DNA of 64,000 bases. Origin: Glycine soja. Lineage: Eukaryota > Streptophyta > Magnoliopsida > Fabales > Fabaceae. Both the position numbers and the translations under genes were made by a program. Positions within the stretch are counted from its first letter, which is position 1; the number at the start of each line of letters is the position of its first letter. Below, piece after piece: positions 12,649 through 24,780 of this stretch. The notes beneath the pieces were generated by a model. The model was not told where the DNA came from. It did no database searches and saw only the letters and a program-made list of their open reading frames with translations. The stretch lies in contig NC_041010.1 of assembly GCF_004193775.1 (NCBI RefSeq), positions 40,165,562 through 40,229,561 on the forward strand. The letters are read 5' to 3'.

Positions 12649-12937
12649 TACTCCGTATGTTCTAAAATGATGTTTAAGGTTTTTGCATAAATATTAAGAA
12701 ATATATTTAATTTGTTCAATTTCAAATAAACATAAGGTAATTTTTTAATATGTTTTTTTTTATCTTTCTAATTAATGATTCATTTATTTTTTTCTATACA
12801 CTACTCCCACTAAATATTTATTAAGGGTATCCTTGAAAAAAAAGTATTTAATGTAGCATTGACCTTATAAAATAACATATATTTTGGAATAATTTTTTTT
12901 TCTAAAACGTCATATATATTCTGAAACGAAAGGAGTA
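12649..12937. mobile_element. Stowaway-like MITE, about 285 bp, TA flanks
   Basis: Left end TACTCCGTATGTTCTAAAATG and right end GAAACGAAAGGAGTA are imperfect inverted repeats, bordered on each side by TA. This is the 'ctccgt...acggag' end type typical of plant Stowaway elements of the Tc1/mariner group. The interior is AT-rich and non-coding. Confidence 0.7.
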
Positions 12938-13136
12938 ATATAAACACAATTATCATATGAACTAGGTAAGCTGATTATTAATATTTATACAATATTTTTA
13001 TTTATTTTTCGGGTGTTGTTTTTGTTTCTTCTTGTCATATTATTATATTATATTTTTATTACTTTTTTTATTCCCTTCTTTTTACCTTTTATATCCCAAA
13101 ACCAATATATATCACAATTCTTAATTATATATTAGA
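12938..13136. other. AT-rich spacer
   Basis: Low-complexity T-rich DNA between a MITE and a foldback element, with nothing else recognised. Confidence 0.4.
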
Positions 13137-13390
13137 CTTAACTATTTTTCCCCTAAAATTAGGGTTTTTTTAGTCCTTTAAATGAAAATTTATATTTTAT
13201 AATCCATCAAATTTGAAAAAAAAATTTAGTCCCTTCGATTCCAGTAGAATTTGAAAGACTAAAAATATAAATTTTTATTTGAATAGATGAACTAAAAAGA
13301 GTATTTTTTAAAAAAAAATTTGAAAAGTAAAATATATGTTTTATATATTATTTGAGAAACTAAAAAAATACCTTAATTTGAAAAATTAAA
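13137..13390. repeat. Foldback / inverted-repeat element, about 250 bp
   Basis: The left arm, with TTTTTTTAGTCCTTTAAAT and AATTTATATTTTATAA, pairs imperfectly with the right arm, which contains TATAAATTTTTATTTGAAT and AACTAAAAAGAGTATTTTTT. It is similar in character to the element at 7506-7775, so they probably belong to one family. Non-coding. Confidence 0.55.
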
Positions 13391-14086
13391 AAATGATTAA
13401 ACCTGTATATTATTATTACTATTATTGTAGATTTACTTTTTCTTCCATTTCTTTTTTACTCATTTTTTTTAATTTCTTTCTTAATTGTCTTGTCCATAAC
13501 ATTATTTATCATAACTTTCCCTTTCTCTTTTCCTTCTATTCTTATATTAAAAAAATGAAGTGTAAGTTACTCATTTTTCATCAATTTTCACTGTAGAAAA
13601 TCCTTTTCTTTAGAGTGTATTTGGTTTAAGAGAAAAAGTGAAATGAAAAAATAAAAAAATAAACAAAAGATGAGAGTATAAAGTGAAAATTAATGTTAAT
13701 TATGTAAAGATTTTTTTTTAATTTTTAATCTTTATTGTCAAGTAACAACGTTAAATAATTTTATAACAATGCGTTATCAAAAAATGTGATAAAATAATTT
13801 ACAAACATAATTACATGTGATTGTTCTATTAAACTCTTTAACGATGTATGAAGTTAATATTTGATGATGATAACTAAAATAAAAAAAATATCTCTTTAAA
13901 AACTAAAACAAAAAAAGTAAAGGATTAAAATAAAAATAAATTAAAAACTCATTACAAAATGGTTATTTAAAGCATTTGAAAAACATTTTGAGTTTTTTCT
14001 AGTACAAACCATCTCATATCACATATCTTATATAGGAGAAGTATTTTTTCTTGGATCAGCTGCTAAGATTATCATAAATAGTAAAG

Positions 14087-14087
<1 letters not shown>

Positions 14088-14153
<66 letters not shown>
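14088..14153. repeat. (TA)n microsatellite, about 65 bp
   Basis: An uninterrupted TA dinucleotide run, likely polymorphic in length between accessions. Confidence 0.95.
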
Positions 14154-14156
<3 letters not shown>

Positions 14157-17100
14157 AATTAATTTCTCTTCTTCTGTTGTTCAGTGAGGAGAATCTTGTA
14201 CGAGAAACTGAAATAGCGGTATCAGCTTTCTCTGATCAGGTGTGTCAGATGTTCAGAGTGTGACGTTATTCATACATGACTATAGTAATCCATTAATTTA
14301 AGACACTATAAAAATGAAAATAATAAAAGAGGTTGGGATTCCACTACTCAATATGCCTTATTCAAATTCTAGCTAGATGGGTCAAGGAAGTGATGCTTTG
14401 AAGATACATGCTGTCTCCTACCCCTCACCAGAAAGTCTCTGCTACGATCATGACAACTATTTCCACACGTTGTAGTTAGACATTTCTTTAATTAAGTCCC
14501 TGTTTGGTAGCTGCAATTCTTTTTTTCATTTTCTATTTTGTGTCGCTACTATAGCTTGGGGTTGGCCTTGTTGACAGATCCTTTACGTTGGATTATATTT
14601 TTGGCTAATTGTTACCTTAAAAATAGAAATAAAATGACTGGAGCCAGATATTGTAGGTTAAAGGGTGGTTATTTTTTTGTTAGTAGGTTAAAGGGTTATT
14701 TAATATTTATAGTTATAGTAATATAAAAATGTACTGTTTAGTCGTTGTCTCGTGTTGATTAGACAATAAATTAGATTTTTTTTTTATCTTTTTATCTTTT
14801 ACTCTCTCCCTTTTGCTCTTATTAATAATCGTGCAAAGCACGGGCCCATAATTTAGTATTTGTATTTGTATATATTCCAATTCAACACTCCAGCTAACTG
14901 GCTGATTTATATGTTATTTCACTCAAGTTTTATTGAAATTTTCTATAGTGGAATTGAAAGTAATTGTTGGAGTTAACAAAAACAAAGTTTTATATATCAT
15001 TCAGTGAGATTATATATATTTTGATGATTAAATATTAGTTTAGTTTTGTTAATAGAGATGATTGAATTTGTTATCTTTTGTTTTTACTATTCAACTCATT
15101 TTATATCTTCATGAGATTTACTATATGAATTATATGATTGTATTTACCTTGGTTAAAAACTAAAGTTTTAGGATATTGCTGTAAGAAGATTTTTTTTATA
15201 TTTTTTAAGTGATAGTCTATGGATTAATAGGAGTACCATTAGTATCTGATCCAATGATCCAATGAGTTAGACAACACATGTAATTTTTTATTTAAGACAA
15301 AAAAATAGAAAAAATTAAAAAAAGAAAACACTAAAATTTAACCTCAACTATTATTTGAAAACTACTACCCTTGTATTTAGTATGAGATCGAGCTGAAAAC
15401 ATTGTGCGGATTATAGATTCAAACAAAGCCTAAGTAGAAAATAACCAATTGCAACTGGCACTATGAAAAATGAAAGCTACCCCATGATGATTGACGACGA
15501 CTATCAACTAAAGCCTATTATTCTATGCAGAAATGGATGGGATGCTTTGAGTAATATTGAGGGGGAAATATGAGTAAATGTATTCGCAAATTTATACAAT
15601 AGAGGAAAATAGAAATATTAGAAAAAGGTGTTAAAACACTAAAATTATAGTGAAGGAAGTTAGTTCTCTACGAATTCAGATTCAAATTTTCATAGTGGGA
15701 AATATATTTATATTTAATATCTGATTGTATCTCGATTATTAAAATTATTTTCAGATGAATATATTTGTGAGGAAACAATGTATAAAAATATATAAGAATC
15801 TTATGAATAATATTGCTTAAATAAAAAAAAAAACTAGCATCTTGCAAGTGAAAGGTTAAAAGCCGAGAGTTCGTATCCAGTAAGCACGGTGGCTATACTG
15901 TAGCAAAAGTGCAAGGAAGGTTGGACCCACAAATTGCCACAAACAAACAACTATTAAACATATAACTGCTGGTAGGAGAAAACTTCATGATAAGATAGTG
16001 GAGTGGAGTGGCCATTATAATTGTTTTGAGGAGAGAATAAAAATGTTAAGAGTGATTGATGGAGTGCTCAATAGCAATGCTGTTAGCACTACTGTTCTTT
16101 GGGCCCACCAACTACGAGTTAGAAACTTAGCATCTCTAATGTAGTTTTTCAAGTCACTTTTATATTATACGTAAATTTGTTTGTTTTTTTTTTTGGTCCA
16201 TACACAATTTTGTTTTATTGGTAAGAAAGTTAAAATAAAATAAAATTAAAAACTCATATTTTTGTTTTTATGTACTTGGCTGATACTAGTTTATGGAAAG
16301 AAAATAACTTTTTAATGCTAAGAAAGAATATAATTTTTTATTGCTAAGAAATTTTTTTTATATAAGTAACTATTCTTATTTTAAATAAACTTATAATGTC
16401 ACTAAACTGTCTCTAATGGTGAGATTTCTTAATGATTTATTCTTTTAAGAAATCCATTAAAAACACCTTTTATTGAAGATATTCTAAGAATTTTTTCACA
16501 CGAATCCACTTCATAGATGTGGATCTTGTCTTGGATTCTCTTGGTTAGAATTTAAAACGATTATAAAGCAAGGGAGAAAATTTTCTGAATCCATCTATGA
16601 GTCTCATACTTTTTCAGTGTCTTTTATTTCCACGTTTTATATTTACATCATTTGTATCAATAATTATTTTTTTAAGATGTTTGTGATACAATTTGGTTTG
16701 ATTTTTTTTGTTAAAGTTACCGGAGTCAAATATAGAAAGGATATGCAGTTTACTTTTAATATAATATCAGATTCAAATCAAACTAAACTATTTTTTAAGG
16801 TTATTTAGTTTGATTTTTAGTTAAAAAGTCATTTAAATCAAATATAAAAATTATATACAGTTTAGTTCGAATGCAATATCAAATATAATTTTTTTTACGG
16901 TTTGGTGTGGAACAATTTTGAGATTTTTAATATTTTAAATTTTATCTTAATATGGTTTTTAATTTTTTTTTTAATTTAACTCACCAAAAAAGCTTAATGC
17001 AATATAATAGAAAAAAGGGTTAAATATGTTGTTAGTTATTTAAGTTTGAATCATTTTTTTTAGTTCTCCAAATTTAAAATTATTTTTTTTATCCTTAAAA

Positions 17101-19080
17101 TTCACAAAATACTTTCTTTAATCCTTCTGCATAATGTGAATAAAACAAAATTAGAGATATCCAATTTGTAAAAAAAATTTATTGTCAAAATTTAATTTTC
17201 TATTTTATATTTTAAAGTGTATTTTATAATTAATTAATGAGAGTATTTTAATTAAGACATAATAATGTGCTGTTAAAAAAACCACATAATAATGTGTTAT
17301 CTTAGTTTTTTTATTGGAAATGTTTTATCTTTGTACTTGATCACTTGATTTGCACTTACTAACCCTAAAAAATATAGCTCAACTTGATTGCACATTTTGT
17401 CACCTATTTTTCAGGATTTTTTAATCATGAATTATAATTTGTAAACTGTATATAGTAATCTAATTAATTTTTTTTTCACTCCCACTTGCATGATATGCTG
17501 GATTCTTAAAGTTTTGTTCAATCATAACCTAACCATGGCTTCATAAACATATTATTTTACTGTAAAAAAAAAACATATTATTTTAGTTCAAGGATAAAAA
17601 TAAAGTCTACACACGCGAAGGACATGAGAATAAACTTGAATGAAGTATACTAGAATGCACCAAGTACAAACACAAATTTCCAGAGTCATTTCCTTTTCAC
17701 CTCAGAAAAAAGAATCCCCACACCACAACCCCCCATTCCCCATTCCTCTTCGTCCTATCTACTTTCATGTTTGCTTCTTGATTGATACATTGCTTTGTTT
17801 GGCAGAACTCAGAATTAAATTAGTGATTATTCTTTTATAAGATAAAATTTTCTTCAAAGCTGCGTATAAGCCAAGAAATTCTCCACCAATTTTTTATAAC
17901 ATTTTCTTTTTCTTAATTAATGGTTAATAATTTTCTGAACCACTTGGAAATTTGGCTTTTCGAAAGACACTCTTCGTCCCATAATTTTCTCTGCCATTAC
18001 TTGCTTTCCTTTTTGGAGCCTCAGTTACCCTTTCGTCCAAACGCTGCCTCCAGCGCATCTAAGCTTTTCTGCTTTTGGCGCAAATTAAAAAAAAAATATA
18101 AGATTATTTTAAAAATATAAATAAATTACTCTAACTTTTCCTTTACCTTTTGTTTCTGACATTTTCTTTTATTTCTATAACTTATAACTTATTTCATTTT
18201 ATAAATATTATAAACTTAAATTCATATTATTTTTAAAAAATAAAAGCAACAAAACATGCTCATGATAAATTTTGAATAATTAAACCAAATATTTTTTTTA
18301 TAGTTTTATTTGTTAGACATTAAATAAATTATTTTTTAGATAAAAAATTATTCCTCTACGTTTACATGAGGAAAAATAATTTATTTAATAAAAAAGTTTG
18401 TATTTGATTTTTATAGTATTTAAAATCAATTTCCTTGAAATAATGACAACCCCACACCATAAACAAAATTATTGTGTAATCTAATGGAATTAAAAACACC
18501 CATAATCTTTAAGGTAGAAAAAAAATACAAACTCTTTTCTATCTTTAATTAAATCACTCGAGTGCTTACTTTATATTTATCCTCTAGTATTTACTGGTTG
18601 AATTAAATTACTAACAGCTTTATTAATTTTATCGTACTATAACACTAATCTTAATTGCTATACTTAAATAAATTATCCAAAACAACAAACAAACTAATTT
18701 CTTATAAAAGTCATGAATGACAATGAAATTCATTTCCCAAAAGGAATAATAAAACGGGTAAAGTATGCCAGGGACTTTCTGGGCTTTGTCGGAGTGGTCT
18801 CCCACAAAAAAAGATTCACAACACGAATTATAAAACCTGAAAAAGCACATTCTTCAAAGGAATTTTCTTTTTCCATACAAAAATTAATTAATTTGAAGAA
18901 TAAAGCAAACATCCAAAAACAGTTCCATATTCTCTTTTGCACAGTAATGCAATCACAATCTCTCATTCCCAGTTCAATATTCCCATTTCTTCCTTTTTCT
19001 TTTTTTGTTACACCACACACAATTCCATTGCTACCAGTTTAACAGAATGCATAGAGTTTTATAATAATATCATAGAAACA
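14154..19080. other. 5-kb spacer upstream of the Aux/IAA gene, no supported gene
   Basis: AT-rich DNA with T-rich runs. Around 17015-17140 there is a segment of the 'GGTTAAATATGTT...TTTTTAGTTCTCC' type, resembling a single arm of the foldback elements nearby. Reading frames of 60-109 codons (for example at 18713-19042) show no conserved motif. The last few hundred bases before 19080 are likely the Aux/IAA promoter. I did not find a convincing AuxRE (TGTCTC) close to the start, but I did not search exhaustively. Confidence 0.5.
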
Positions 19081-19258
19081 AACTGAACACATAAAAATTC
19101 AGTTCAGAGAAGCTTCTCTTCATCAAAGCTTCATATTTTTATTTTTATTGTATAAACTCTAATTCTCAACCTTAGTTTCTGTTTCCTTATCTCTCTCTTG
19201 TTTTCCACTTTTTTGAAAAGAAGTGATACTGTGTGGTAGTAGTGTGAGCTGAAGTTTG

Positions 19259-22082
19259 ATGTCTGTGTCATTGGAGCAAGAAGGCTATGTAGGCTTATCA
19301 GAGGTTCCTGCAATGGAAGGTTGTTCTGAGAGGACTGGTGGTGGCTTGAACCTCAAGGCTACTGAGCTGAGGCTTGGTTTGCCAGGTTCTGAGTCACCAG
19401 AGAGAGAAGAGGGTGTGGAGGACAAGAATGTGCACCCTTTAGGCATGGTGAAGTGTTTGGTGTCAGGGGCCAAGAGGGGTTTCTCAGACACCATTGATGG
19501 GGGTTCTGGGAAGTGGCTTCTTTCTGGGAATAGTGGATCTGAGGTGGGTTTGGGGAAAGATGGTGGCTTCTTCTCTCCAAGGGGTGTTGGTGTTAGTGTT
19601 AGTGCTGCCAAGGCTGAGTGTACCAACCAACAAACTTGTGTTGTAAAAGATAAAGTTCCTCAATCTCCAAAGCCGTTGAATGAGAAGAAGCCTCAGATAT
19701 CTGCTCCTGCTGCAAAGTAGCACCATCTTCTCCTTTAGCCTCATCATCATCACATATTATATGTGTATAATATGTTTTCTTTGTCAAAATATTTCTCCAC
19801 TTTTTTTTGTTGTTGATGTCATGTCCTGTTTATAGCTTTTTCACTTGTGTGTGTGTGTATAAATATAGATAAAATGTTGGAAGCAAGAAGAAAATCGGAT
19901 AATTGAAATAGAGGAACGAATTTTATTTTATTTTCTAAATATTTGATTGAAATTTAAATTGAAAAGACGGGAGAATAAAATCTATCAAGATGAGGTTTTG
20001 AGTTGATTAATTCTTGTTGATAATTATCTTCTCATGTTACTATGTTAGCCTCTAGTGTTGGAGAAGCTGATAACTCTTTTCTATGTAATTTAGGGGATGT
20101 TCCTTCTATGGTAATCATCATCCAACGGTTGATTTGGTTGTTCTGTAAATTTTCTTTTTCATCTTTGTTATCAAATTGTTTGCTTTTATGTATATGTTAG
20201 ATTGAACTCCTCGGATTATTCAGTGTCCTAAATAACTAAAAGATCAATTTTCATGGTGAAACTTTTTTTCCCTCTTTCTGCCTTCTTTTGTGTTCTTAAT
20301 TATCAATTGTTTGCTGTTGTTTTGAAGTTATGATGACTGACCTCTGCACAGATGGTTATCTCAATTGAAGCTCCTTGTACACTCCCTTTAATATAGTGTA
20401 ATTTTGTGTTTTGTGAATCAGGGAACAAGTTGTGGGATGGCCACCAATCCGTTCTTTCAGAAAGAACTCAATGGCCACTCAGCCACAAAAGAATGATGAT
20501 AATGCAGAAGCCAAGTCGGTATGCCTTTATGTGAAGGTCAGCATGGATGGTGCTCCATACTTGAGGAAAGTTGACCTCAAAAACTTTGGCACTTACATGG
20601 AACTGTCTTCAGCACTGGAAAAGATGTTTAGTTGTTTTACAATCAGTAAGTTTTGGTTTTCTTTACTAGCAAATTTTAATCAAGTTGTTACCCTCTTGTA
20701 CAATTGTGCATAGCTTGTCAATTGGTTATATACCAATTATTCTCTTCATTTGATTTTGATGAGAGAAATATAAAGAATTAATCCTGATCAGAACTGGCAC
20801 CCTTTTAAATCTATTTGGATGATTAAATCAGGATCCTAAGTCTTCCAATGTCACAGGCTCAGGCTGGTTGGTTCCATGAGCTGGGGAATTTTTACAGGAG
20901 TGCTATGAATAGGTCAACTAATTCTTTATCAATAAAATGTTACTTATGGTACAGATTCTGATTATGTTTTCACCAATGACAATTACAGGTCAATGTGGTT
21001 CCCATGGAGTTTGTGGTCGAGATAAGTTGACTGAAAATAGATTGATGGATCTCCTCCATGGTTCAGAATATGTGCTCACCTATGAAGACAAGGATGGTGA
21101 TTGGATGCTTGTTGGTGATGTTCCATGGGAGTGAGTGCACATAATATCATATTGCTGTGCATTTAAATACCATTCCTTAAGTACTTTTCTTGTTCTCTAT
21201 TCAGAATTGAAGTTTCACTTCGAGAATCCGAGTAATAAAAGTTAATATTAAACGTTAAAATAGATAGCTGAAGTAAAACTTTAATTCTGATTGGGAAACA
21301 ATATCAAAAAGTACGAACGTAACTATATTTAAGTTTTATCCTTTCTGATTTGATTTCCATTTTTGGAGTTTTGTAATTATTAAAAAGTATTATTCCTGCC
21401 GTCAATGAGTTTAAACTATGATTTTCACAAATGCATTTTATTTTATGAAAAATATCAGAATCAACGACAACAGAGGACAATTTGATGAGTAATTAATTCT
21501 GAAATGATGTTATTGTTCTTGTTTTAGGATGTTCACCGACTCTTGCAAGAGGTTGAGGATAATGAAGAGTTCTGAAGCAATTGGACTAGGTGAGGCCGAC
21601 ACATTCAACAATGTGTTTTCTTTTATATCTTGTCGTTGCATTGAAAACCTCATCAGTCACCATATACTAGTCAATTAGCAAGACAATCCTAGCTTGATTT
21701 AACTCAATTGCAATCAACTAGTTGTCCTGCTCTGAATTACTTGACTAACACTACACGATGATAGCTACAACACTAAGTGGGTGAAGCTGTAAAATATAGT
21801 TAAACTATTTATGGAATTCATGGATTCTAGCAGCAAATCTTTCTTCCAATACGAGTATACTTTCTTGAACTCCATTCAATTATATATTTAATCTTACTAT
21901 ATTTTCTTAAAATGATGTCTCATGAAGGTTTTAATTGTCCAATATTAATGAGAGTTCTCATTTTGGAATTCTCTTTTACAATATAAAGAAATCGTTAGAC
22001 ACAAATTTATTAGTGTACTTACTAGCTACGTCTGATTCCTGCAGCACCAAGAGCCATGGAAAAATGCAAAAGTCGCAACTAG
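19259..22082 (+). CDS. IAA27: Auxin-responsive protein of the Aux/IAA family, IAA27-like, 5 exons, complete
   Basis: Nuclear repressor of auxin-response factors that is destroyed by SCF-TIR1/AFB when auxin is present. Exons 19259-19716, 20422-20645, 20989-21130, 21528-21589 and 22045-22082 join through GT-AG introns to 307 residues. The N-terminus [20 protein letters not shown] matches the IAA8/9/27 clade, best IAA27. Domain I has the EAR motif LRLGL at about 37-41, followed by [14 protein letters not shown] (about 71-75) is the usual basic site. Exon 2 opens with the degron [13 protein letters not shown] (about 156-168), in canonical GWPPI form, so the protein should be auxin-labile. The PB1 domain runs from about 186: [16 protein letters not shown], then [19 protein letters not shown] and [15 protein letters not shown]. 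It ends [12 protein letters not shown]. Where most relatives have TIGQCG, this protein has TISQCG because of the exon 2/3 junction. The start used is the ATG at 19259. Confidence 0.96.
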
Positions 22083-22597
22083 CAAGATGGTGTTGATACA
22101 GAAAGATGAATTATTATTATTACCTTTAAACACGTACATCATACAAGAGTCCAGAGGCAAGTGCAGGGCACAAGCTGGGGCTTTTCTTGCTTGAATATGT
22201 ATGATATAATCCTACATATGGGATCCAAGTATCCTAGACTTTTTAGTAGGCAAGATATGTTTGTTGTAGACATTTAAGGTTTCTTAGGCTTGTTTCCCCT
22301 CACTTCTCTTCAATCACTGTCACTGTGGACTTCATAAGACTGAAGCTACGTCGTTACTATGTAAATTTTGTAACTTAAGTCTCATATATAGATTAGTTTG
22401 AGATGGTTAATTAGAGAATATTAAAAATGTCTAAATAATAAATTAGAGAAAGTGAAAAAATATATTTGTACCACTTTCTAGGACATGCAACATCACAGAT
22501 CGACGACTAGAATGAAAATCCTTACAGATAAAATTCTAGAAAAGTAAATTCTGTAAAGAACTTAGAGCTGGCATAATTAGTGTAGCTTGATACATCA
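22083..22597. other. Aux/IAA 3' UTR and spacer
   Basis: The first roughly 250 bp are a probable 3' UTR with AATAAA-like sequences. No gene is seen between here and the converging copy A pseudogene on the minus strand. Confidence 0.55.
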
Positions 22598-23511
22598 AGT
22601 AGTAAAGAACTTATTTATAAAAAAATATAATATTTCTGTCATATAGTTACTACCGTTACCATCCCCAAGGAACTGTCCATTATTTTTTGCGCTTTGCTCA
22701 TTACTAACATGAACTGGTGCAGCATGAAGGCTGTCACTGTCTTCATTCCTTTGAATATTTTCACAATGTGGACATGCTGTAGGCTTCCAGATCCCGGTTC
22801 TTTCGACTTCTTCAAACATGTAAAATAATGTCGAAGAAGGGTGTTGGACAGGGGCCATCTACGGTGAAATCCAAATGGCCATTATCTGATACTCGAATCT
22901 TTGCCACCATTGAAAGACCAATATCTATTCTACTTGGCAGGTAATTTTCTACGTTGTTACTGTTAGCATAATGATGCGCCAGGGTCAATATGCAAGCCTT
23001 TTCATTTCTTTTCTTCTTCAACTCCTCAACTAAAAGACCCTTCCTAGTTCCGGACCCATACGGGATAAGGGTTGTTGCCACCACGACCCCGAATGAATCA
23101 TTGGTATATGTCGTGCATGGTGTATTCGTTGACGAAGCAACCGAACACACTCTGCTTCTGAGTGTTTTGGATGATCTATGGGAAAAGCGAACGCCTTGAA
23201 CTACGCCATTTTGCATCCTATTGCTCAAATATTGAGTATATTCGTACAACATCATCATTGGTTTTTTCTCGATTTAGATTGTCTTCGATGCTGATCTCTA
23301 ATAATTCCTCTCTTGAATTTCTTCCGGTTGTTTTTGTCATGAAGATTGCGCCAGTTAATCCTTCTACGTTGTATGAGGCTTCCCACGTCTGGCTCTCTTT
23401 TCCATTTTGTGCCCTCTTTTTCTCCCCTTCTTTAATATCAATGAAAGCTGATTGTCCCAGTTGAAAATGGGAAGAACACTATCCATTTTTTGAACACGGC
23501 CATGACTATTA
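22598..23511 (-). pseudogene. Copy A of an unrecognised CPHC-motif family, frameshifted
   Basis: I do not recognise the family. Minus-strand coding sequence runs from about 23511 (ATG, MAVFKKWIVFF) or 23460 to about 22600 but needs at least two frame changes. Near 23480-23340 one frame reads QSAFIDIKEGEKKRAQNGKE then TWEASYNVEGLTGAIFMTKT. It ends at a TAG near 23230, and homology to copy B resumes in another frame (SFGVVVATTLIPYGSGTRKG, then ACILTLAHHYANSNN and IDIGLSMVAKIRVSDNGHLD). A second shift at about 22850 splits VDGP from QHPSSTLFYMFEEVERTG, which leads to IWKPTACPHCENI. Relative to copy B there is one extra base at that point. The matching intron of copy B is absent here. The end of the open segment has GDGNG followed by a possible donor, as in copy B. 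The multiple shifts mark it as a pseudogene. Confidence 0.7.
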
Positions 23512-23570
23512 CCCTTGTCTATGTATATAAACATGGAAATAAATCATAAACATATACTCCCTCTTTCTCA

Positions 23571-23594
23571 TATATATATATATATATATATATA
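23571..23594. repeat. Short (TA)n tract beside a MITE-like end
   Basis: A TA run directly after TACTCCCTCTTTCTCATAT, which looks like a solitary left end of a Stowaway-type MITE. I saw no matching right end nearby. Confidence 0.6.
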
Positions 23595-23689
23595 ACAAAG
23601 TAAGATTTTTAATAATTAATTTAAGAACAAAGTAAATCAAAGTCATTACATAATATGTACATAGGTGTCTATAAAAAAAACTTGGAATT

Positions 23690-24640
23690 GTTCAATAGAA
23701 CGTTAGGGGGGAAATGGTTGTGAGAAAGATTGTTTGTGGAGGAGTGTTGTTATAGAAAAATATGGGATAGGAAGTTTGGATAGACTTGTGGGAGTTATTT
23801 AATATCACTAGAAAGGATTCTCAACGGTGGTGTGACCTTTTAAATTCAAAAGGCATATTGGGGGAGGAGGTGAGCTTTTGGCATGACAAGTGGTCGGGGG
23901 AGGTGGACCTATGATCCAAATTCAATAGATTATAGCTAAACTCGAAACAAGAAGGGTTCAATATTGCAGAGGTTGGTAAGTGGGAGGGGAATGCTTGGAG
24001 GTGGGAGTTAATTAGTGCGGAGAAGACCTTGGTTTGTTTGGGAGCATGAGGTGGTACAACAACTATGGAATGAGTTAGGGGACATAAGGCCAAGAAAGGA
24101 ATATAGTGATAAGTGGGTGTGGCCAAGTGGTGGAGGGAAATCCTATGTGGTCAAAGAAGTATATATATAATGTTTTGCACATACATGGAAACTTGGAAGG
24201 CGAAAGGTTTTTCCAGCATATATGGAAACTGCAAATTCCATCAAGGGTCAAGAGGTTCATATGGAAAATAACTCATAACAGAATTCAAAGCAAGGAGAAC
24301 CTACACAAAAGAAATATTCTTCCAGCCGGGGTAAGTGTGAACTGTGTGTTCTGTGAATCAGAGATAGAATATCCACTGAGCATCTACTTTTTGGATGTCG
24401 GTTCTCTTATGAGATATGGACACGATGTCAAGACCCATTTTTGGCAACACTTAATTGGGTTCTATACAAGGGGAGAATGCCATCATAGTATGGAGGGCTG
24501 TTTGGGCTAGCTTCGGTACTATGGGCAATATGGAGGCATGGGAATGCCATATAGGTATCATTTTTGCAAGACACCTAGTTTGTATGATTGTACGTAACAG
24601 AATGATTGGAAGACCTTGTGACATAGATGTCTATCTAAAT
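23690..24640 (+). mobile_element. LINE 3' fragment with zf-RVT domain remnant
   Basis: In broken frames the plus strand encodes the C-terminal part of a plant L1-type element. RWCDLLNSKGILGEEVSFWH and DKWSGEVDL occur at about 23830-23915; then IWKLQIPSRVKRFIWKITHN and RIQSKENLHKRNILPAGVSV, followed by NCVFCESE, the zinc-binding zf-RVT region, at about 24210-24370. In another frame CRFSYEIW and later LWAIWRHGNAI appear at about 24400-24550. Stops and frame changes show it is dead. It has the opposite orientation to the other LINE fragment at 5757-6425, so the two are separate insertions. It separates copies A and B of the CPHC family. Confidence 0.85.
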
Positions 24641-24780
24641 AAAATAAACACATATATACATCATCATAGTCTACCTAACACACACACACACATATATATT
24701 TATTGCTTTGAAAAAAAACATAGATGTCTATCTAAATAAAATAAACACATATATAACATCATCATAGTCTACCTAACACA
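24619..24780. repeat. Direct duplication of a 60-bp segment
   Basis: The segment starting ACATAGATGTCTATCTAAAT at about 24620 recurs almost identically at about 24719. The copies end at about 24682 and 24780. They are separated by about 37 bp containing (CA)n and an ATATAT stretch. The second copy has one extra A. This may be a target or slippage duplication at the 3' edge of the LINE fragment. Confidence 0.85.

Noticed and set aside
18713..19042. 109-codon plus-strand frame before the Aux/IAA gene
   Set aside because: Composition follows local AT-rich DNA, there is an overlapping frame on the other strand, and no domain is visible. It is probably promoter sequence.
19285..19787. Several minus-strand frames of 62-113 codons over Aux/IAA exon 1
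   Set aside because: They are antisense shadows of the first exon, whose plus-strand protein has the EAR motif and clade-typical N-terminus.
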